Below, piece after piece: positions 57,623-64,000 of a stretch of DNA of 64,000 nucleotides. This DNA comes from Amoebophrya sp. A120. Taxonomy: Eukaryota; Sar; Dinophyceae; Syndiniales; Amoebophryaceae. The position numbers were made by a program, and so were the translations under genes. The notes under the pieces are model-generated. The model saw only the letters and a program-made list of their open reading frames with translations, made no database searches and was not told the DNA's origin. The first letter of the stretch is position 1, and each line of letters starts with the position of its first letter. The stretch spans positions 2,934,587-2,998,586 of the forward strand of contig CAJINV010000010.1 in NCBI GenBank assembly GCA_905178155.1. Direction: 5' to 3'.

Positions 57623-58437
57623 ATGGCAGCTGGCGGGACGGCTTTTGGGTGGAGGTATAAAGTGCAAAAGTGTCCGGGTCTGGAAGGTTCTGAGATTTGT
57701 CCCGAAGTTTTTGCATGGGCTGCGATGCCTGTCATGCATGCCCCAGCATGATGGGGCGACTGAGGATTTCGATGCCTATTCCGCATGACAAATGCCCTCT
57801 ACGCAGCCGCAGCTGTTGCAGTCTTCCAGACCCAGACACTTTCGCACTTGATAGGACGAGACTTCTAACAACATCTTCAGAGCACCGGTTCCGCAGTGGC
57901 TCCAGGCGACGGCGCGAGAAAAGGAGCAGAAAAAAGAGGACAAGCACTTCGCGGAGCACGAGAGGTGGTGCATGAAAAACCTCCCGCGGCTGGACTTCCA
58001 CAACACCAAAAAACACGGGTACACAACGTGGCCGACTAACGCCATCAACGGCCTACCAAATGCAAAAGCGTCGAGGTCTGGAATTTTGCCAGGTTTGTCA
58101 TGCATGTCGTGCATGACTCGAGTGCTCATGTTGCCAGGTTTGTCCTGCATGTTTTGCATGGCTCAGCTGCGGCCGCGTGGTCGCAGCAAACTTTTTTGCT
58201 CACGACCACGAGGAAGATCTTTTCTCCAAGAAGAAGAAGTTCAAAAAAAGGATCGCTTTCTTTTTAGACGAAGGCGATCTTTTTTTTTTTTTTGAAGAAG
58301 ACGCAGAAGATCTTTCTTTTGAAGAGGAAGAGTCGTCTTCTTCAAAAAAAAGATCTTCCTCAAGAAATGATCTTCTTCAAAAGGATGAAGAAGAAGATCT
58401 CCTTCATTCTTCGTGCAGAAGATCTTCCTCTTCTTGA
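57623..58437 (+). CDS. Unknown small gene, the only plus-strand gene
   Basis: Exons are 57623-57655, 57854-58053 and 58175-58437, about 165 residues. The start MAAGGTAFGW joins RDETSNNIFRAPVPQWLQ across a family A introner. KEDKHFAEHERWCMKNLP and HGYTTWPTNAINGR follow. The third exon (VVAANFFAHDHEEDL) ends in an acidic/basic Lys-Glu-Ser tail coded by a purine-rich tract with many agatctt palindromes. The second intron begins like family A (taccaaatgcaaaagcg) but lacks a right arm; frame and a cggcc repeat at both edges support the join. I do not recognise the family. It is flanked by 39-bp direct repeats. Confidence 0.45.
57656..57853. mobile_element. Introner, family A, TSD ggagg/ggacg
   Basis: It runs tataaagtgcaaaagtg to cactttcgcacttgata. 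At 198 bases it is shorter than the usual 262. It sits in the plus-strand gene. Confidence 0.85.
58054..58169. mobile_element. One-armed family A introner remnant
   Basis: The left arm reads taccaaatgcaaaagcg. The string ccaggtttgtc is present twice inside. There is no right TIR, but cggcc occurs on both sides. Confidence 0.45.
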
Positions 58438-58886
58438 AGAAAAAAAGATTCCTGTCTTCTAAGAAGACGACGATCTTTTTTTTTGCCTTTCCTTTGGAAC
58501 ACGTATGGATGCCGAGACAGCAAGAACATCATTGCTCGCGTCTTTATCCACTGGGCTACCGTGGCAGCTGCACAAACGACGATGCTGCAATTCCGTCGAT
58601 AGACACACGACGAGATTCCCTACTTGCTGTGCTACCCTGCGTTTCGCAGACATCTTTTCACTTTATTTTGCGCTCGCGGAGGTATTGACAAGCAGCACAG
58701 GCGGTGACTTCTTGTACTTTAGACTGATCTACGTTTTCACGACTGCGGTTATTTCCTGAAGTGCATAGGATGTTTCACTTTCAAAAGGCAAGTATAACTT
58801 TGACTTTGCAGGTTTCGTCAAATACAAATTCTACATTCACAAGTCCAATGCAGATTTCATCACGCAGAGCAACTTCTACTGCACCG
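58438..58886. other. Intergenic between plus-strand gene and transporter
   Basis: The second copy of the 39-bp repeat lies at 58491-58529. No gene is seen. Confidence 0.5.
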
Positions 58887-61800
58887 CTAAATCCACTCCG
58901 CTTCATACAGTTCCTCCAGATCTTCGTCATTCATCATGCTGTTTTTGCTGCGCAAATGACTCACTGACGGACTGCTGGTTTTACTACTTGTACCACCTTC
59001 CATACCGATCCCCCCACCGTCGAATCCCTCGCCGCTTTTCGACTTTGCCAACCTAGACTTCCATGCTAGCAGCCACTTGTTATTCGCGAAGAATCTGTTC
59101 CAGGACAGGCAGAAGCACAGCATTATCCCCTGACACGCTTCTTTCAATTCGATCGCCGGAACCAGAAAGAACGCAGAAACGACGGCGATGAGGCTGCAGA
59201 ACAGGAAAACAAATTCCGTGTCGTGGTACCCCTGCAGTGCTCCGTCCCTCGAAACCGCTGCACCGCTGCCTTCCGACGCAGGGGGATGCTCGCTGTTTTC
59301 TTCAGACATGTAGGAGCCGACGATTAGTGGGACAATTACCAACCCGGTGTTCTGCAGTGCGGTCGCTATTCCGTAAGCGATGCCTAAAATTGCTTCGGAG
59401 TTCGCCGAGGGAGACGTGGGTGAAGACCCACTTGCTCCCCGCGCTGATGGCGAGGTTGTCAAAATGTGTTGACCGTTACCGACATTTCCGTAGAAACTGC
59501 CAAAACTTCCACTGTTTTGCTCCATCACGATGGCGAAACTTGGCCAGAGCACCGCTGCAAAGAGAGTGTAGACGAGGATGAGGAGAATCGCTAACATTGT
59601 TTCGACGATGAATGTCGCAGAGAAGATCGCTTTGGGGAAGCAAGAGATCCACTCCGGAAGGAGCGACGGTAGTGCCCAGGGCGTAGTCGCAGTAGAAGAT
59701 TCGGGATCGTCGATGCTGCTGCCCCATCTCGAGTTGCTGGTGGTGCTGTTGGTCAAGACGTACAGGAACAGGTGCGTTCCGAACAGCAAGCACGCACAGA
59801 AAAACAAAATTGTCGTGTGTTGCCCCACGCGGTCCACAAATTGCCCGAATACTGGCGTGAGCAAGCCTGAGATATGCATTGCAAAAGTATCGTACTAGTA
59901 TAAATTGCATTACAAATGCAGTTAGCATTACAAGTGAAATTTGTAATGCGGATTTGCCTTAATAACGAGATTTGGAATGCATAAACGCAATCAGTACGAG
60001 TACGATACTTTTGCAATGCATATGAGATCAGAAACAGTAAGGCCACGTCCCGTCCGGCAGATGTGGCAGCGACGTTTTCGCTCTTCAAAAGAACTTGCTG
60101 TGATGGCGCTGCTGCGGCAGCTCTCCCTTCTCCTTCTACACGCGACGATCCAATATCTCCTTTGTCATCCCCACGTACTGTCTCCGTGCCAAACGACGTT
60201 CGCCAAGTCGTTGGCGGCGCAATGGCCCCGTGGTCTGCCTCGATGCTTGGCTGAGGCTGCTTTGATACAACCCGTTGCTCTACTTCCGCGAGGGCAGCTT
60301 CTGTTGTGCCTCCTCCTGTGGACGGCATGATCCCTGCTCCACCAGACGTTCCAGCTGCCTCCTCCAGAAGGGTCGTGACACGACCAGATTCTGAGTCCTG
60401 GTCGTGATTTATTCCATTTGCCTGTCCACCCATATTAGATGAAGCATCGGCTGCAGTGTGTGCACCATCCTGAAGCAGCGATGCAGCGCCTCCGATGAAA
60501 TTTTTCCCAGGTAGCTTGGAAACGCCAATGACACTCGCTATCACGGCTGCAGGCTCCGCTGACGATGAGTCCCGGTCTCGGTCGGCAGTGAAAGAGCCCG
60601 AAGATAGTCGCGCTGCAGCAGCCGTGCCGTCGGAACCTGACATTGTGCTGGCCGGCAAATGATCCATACGCGGTCCTCCGCTGTAGAAGAGCTGTAGAAA
60701 CAAGCCCGGCACCAGGTTGTTGAAACTGTAGATCGCACACGACATGCTGACGCAGATGCAGCACAGCAGCCAGTATTGTCTAGGGAAAAACCTCGCGACC
60801 TTGAGCGGATTTTGGTACGCAATTCCTCCTGAAGATCCCGGTCCTGCCTTGCCCCTCGCGCCGCCCTGTGTCGAAAGAGACTCTCGTGACCGACCAGGTC
60901 GGAGGGAATTATCCGTCTCGTCAAAATCATCATGTGGTATTTCATACTGGATCGCGTGTGCCACACTTCCCCTACCTACTCCCCGTCGCGCTGGCGAAGC
61001 ATTAGGCGACCGCAATGCGAAGATCGACGTCCCTTCCGTTCGGCACAGATCGATGCTCCTGTGGTTGTCACCTGCGTGTCCAGCTATCCTCTTATCCACG
61101 TGGCCACCTCCACTGCCATTCGTTCCTTTGTCATGCCACGCTCCAATTATGCCGAGCGAAGAAGCTCCACCTCCCGTCGCAGCCCGTGCAGCCACCGCAC
61201 CTACACCCGCAAGCACACTCCCACTCGCAAACACCGTTGCCGCATCTGAGTATCCAGCGATCAGCGGTCCGAAGTAGTAGACGCAGGAACTCCCAATCCT
61301 CGACACGCACGCCAAACAGGCGAGCGCAAATGCTCCTCCCCGACTGTATTTTGCGAAGGTTTCGACGATAAGGACGTTCCAGGCAACGTAGATGCACTCC
61401 CCGGAAATCCCGAATAAAAGCCTTCCGAATAGCATCACCATCCAGGAGCGCACGAAGCAGCCCAAGAAGATGACCACCGACGCCACAGCGCTCCAGGTCG
61501 AGAGGTAGCGGAGCGCGGCTTCCACACCGAATCGTTGGAGTAAAACTCCACTGCAAACAGGGAGAACGACGTTCGGAATGCTGTAGAGACTGTAGAGCAG
61601 GTTGAAGCAAACATCGAAGCTAGGTTGGTGGAAAAGAGCGTCAATCGCACCCGCCTCAGTTGTCGATCCTGGCGTTGCACTAGCTTGTTCTCCAGTCGCA
61701 CCATAGGAGCCGCTGTATGAGTCAGTCTGCAAGAAAATGAATGAGCTCGTGGGCAGCTGCGACGGCGATGTCTCTTGCGGCCCTTGCTGCGTCATCATCC

Positions 61801-61918
61801 ATTGTCGCAGCGCGACGTACAACCCGGTGGGACAGTCGTACACGTAGTTCTGGGCGAATAAGTTAAGACACGCTCCTGCCAACACGAACCACCGGTGGTG
61901 CTTCGAGGAGGAGGACAT
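58887..61918 (-). CDS. Major facilitator superfamily transporter, MFSD1-like
   Basis: Exons are 61918-60023 and 59872-58887, about 960 residues, long for the family. The start MSSSSKHHRWFVLAGACLNLFAQNYVYD begins the first membrane segment. SLYSIPNVVLPVCSGVLLQRFG and GRLLFGISGECIYVAWNVLIVE match the pattern of MFSD1-type carriers. A long Ser/Gly/Ala-rich loop of about 300 residues lies between the two halves and accounts for the extra length. The second half has GLLTPVFGQFVDRVG, YTLFAAVLWPSFAIV, AILGIAYGIATALQNTGLVIVPLIVG and EFVFLFCSLIAVVSAFFLVP. A cytosolic acidic tail (NDEDLEELYEAEWI) ends the protein. MFSD1 in animals is lysosomal; the substrate here is unknown. Confidence 0.8.
59873..60022. 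mobile_element. Introner, family B, TSD tgaga
   Basis: It runs tatgcattgcaaaagtat to gatacttttgcaatgcata. Both flanks are tgaga. Excision restores LFLISGLLTPVFG. No splice phase gives GT-AG. Confidence 0.95.
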
Positions 61919-62750
61919 GTTGGCGTTGTGCTACGTATCCTCTTGCATTCACATGTGTTCTTTACCGAAATGGGAGGCACAAATACATTTCTCAACCACG
62001 GAGCGACGCCTCGTTTTATTTTTAAAAAGGGAGCAACGCCTCGTGTTACTTCTAGGTTTAGAGTCTTGTTCTGCGGCAGAAAATCATGCAGTCGTGGCTC
62101 ACACGACACACACGATCAATCACAAAGACAAAATCAGAACCAGCACGGAGACCTTCGTACACGATGAACCGCAGCTGAAAATCAAGCACACAAGCTAGTG
62201 AAGATCGCACAATAACCTTGAAGATCGTAGAGCAGTTTGGTTCATGGTAGAAGGAAGAGTATCGAAGAAGATCATCTTTAGCTGCCTTTACTGCGAGAGA
62301 AGATGAAACCGAAACCGAAAATGTATACACAGTACCAAGGCCTGGAAGTTCTGTCTCAGGTAGGTCAGAAGTGGAACGCACGACACGTACTGAGTTTCGT
62401 CACAAAGTGCGCCCTACACAGTCTGGCTCTACTTTATTTTAACTTTTGCTCTACAACTAGACTTCTTTGTCTATGCTGCTTCTTTGAGCAAACAGTTTTT
62501 TCGCAACATACCGTCTCTTCTACATAACGTGGGTATCGAAATTCAAATTCTACAAGACCTCCCTCTCAACCACCTTTTCCAGGGGATGTTGAAATCAAGT
62601 TAAAGTTGACACAACCTACTTGTTAGATCAGAGCATCAGACAGAAGAGTATAAAACGGCAGACCGAGATTTTGAAGTGATACTATTTTCACGCTATTTCA
62701 AATGAGTTTTAATGTTGTCGTTTCAACTTCAAGTTGGTGATCTTTGACAC
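61919..62750. other. Intergenic between transporter and tubulin
   Basis: Two similar pieces near 61990-62050 repeat gcgacgcctcgt / gcaacgcctcgt. No gene is seen. Confidence 0.4.

Positions 62751-64000
<1,250 letters not shown>

Noticed and set aside
56903-57739. Minus-strand frame with Gly/Trp/Val repeats
   Set aside because: It is the translation of the CCACCG microsatellite. The plus strand carries the coding-like exons next to it.

Overview
The window looks like nuclear DNA of an alveolate protist, most likely a parasitic dinoflagellate of the Amoebophrya (Syndiniales) type. Three things point that way: an alveolin gene (43333-45833); nearly all genes on one strand, as in dinoflagellates; and genes crowded with introner-type introns that lack GT-AG ends, a feature reported for Amoebophrya genomes. 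No search was run, so the species is an inference.

Layout, minus strand unless stated. 1-1500: 5' flank of a kinase gene lying left of the window. 1662-8061: secreted kinase copy 1. 8395-9900: second copy of that flank. 10240-11088: broken third kinase fragment. 11089-12361: terminal-inverted-repeat element. 12463-21829: secreted kinase copy 2, with a 495-N gap in a tandem-repeat tail. 22300-23500: third copy of the flank. 23617-30130: TBC-like (Rab-GAP type) gene. 31621-33751: WD40-like gene. 34-38.2 kb: gene-poor, GC-rich and repeat-rich DNA. 38939-41933: ADP/ATP carrier. 43333-45833: alveolin. 46733-48508: disordered protein. 48525-50588: IMPACT/UPF0029-like protein. 52778-53786: small unknown protein. 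53859-56332: DGAT2-type acyltransferase. 57623-58437 (plus strand): unknown gene. 58887-61918: MFSD1-like transporter. 62751-63320: last exon of beta-tubulin.

The main signal is a set of about 55 short elements (112-750 bp, usually 145-320) that start TAT, end ATA, carry terminal inverted repeats (TIRs) and are mostly flanked by 5-bp target-site duplications (TSDs). Removing the element plus one TSD copy restores the reading frame and recognisable protein sequence, so they act as introns. I name the TIR families by a short core: A gtctgggtctgga; B aaaagtatcgtactcg; C taacagttgagaatgt; D cccctccccatatc; E gtcaggatcgaaatcgac; F tatgaaagtgcacc; G cccatccccatcc; H tatgcaatacaaatttc; I tatcctgtgtaaaaac. 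All share an internal motif, tttgtNatgc or its complement. The two kinase paralogs give filled/empty site pairs for many insertions, nested elements occur, and the carrier gene mixes these introns with ordinary GT-AG introns that carry the same motif.
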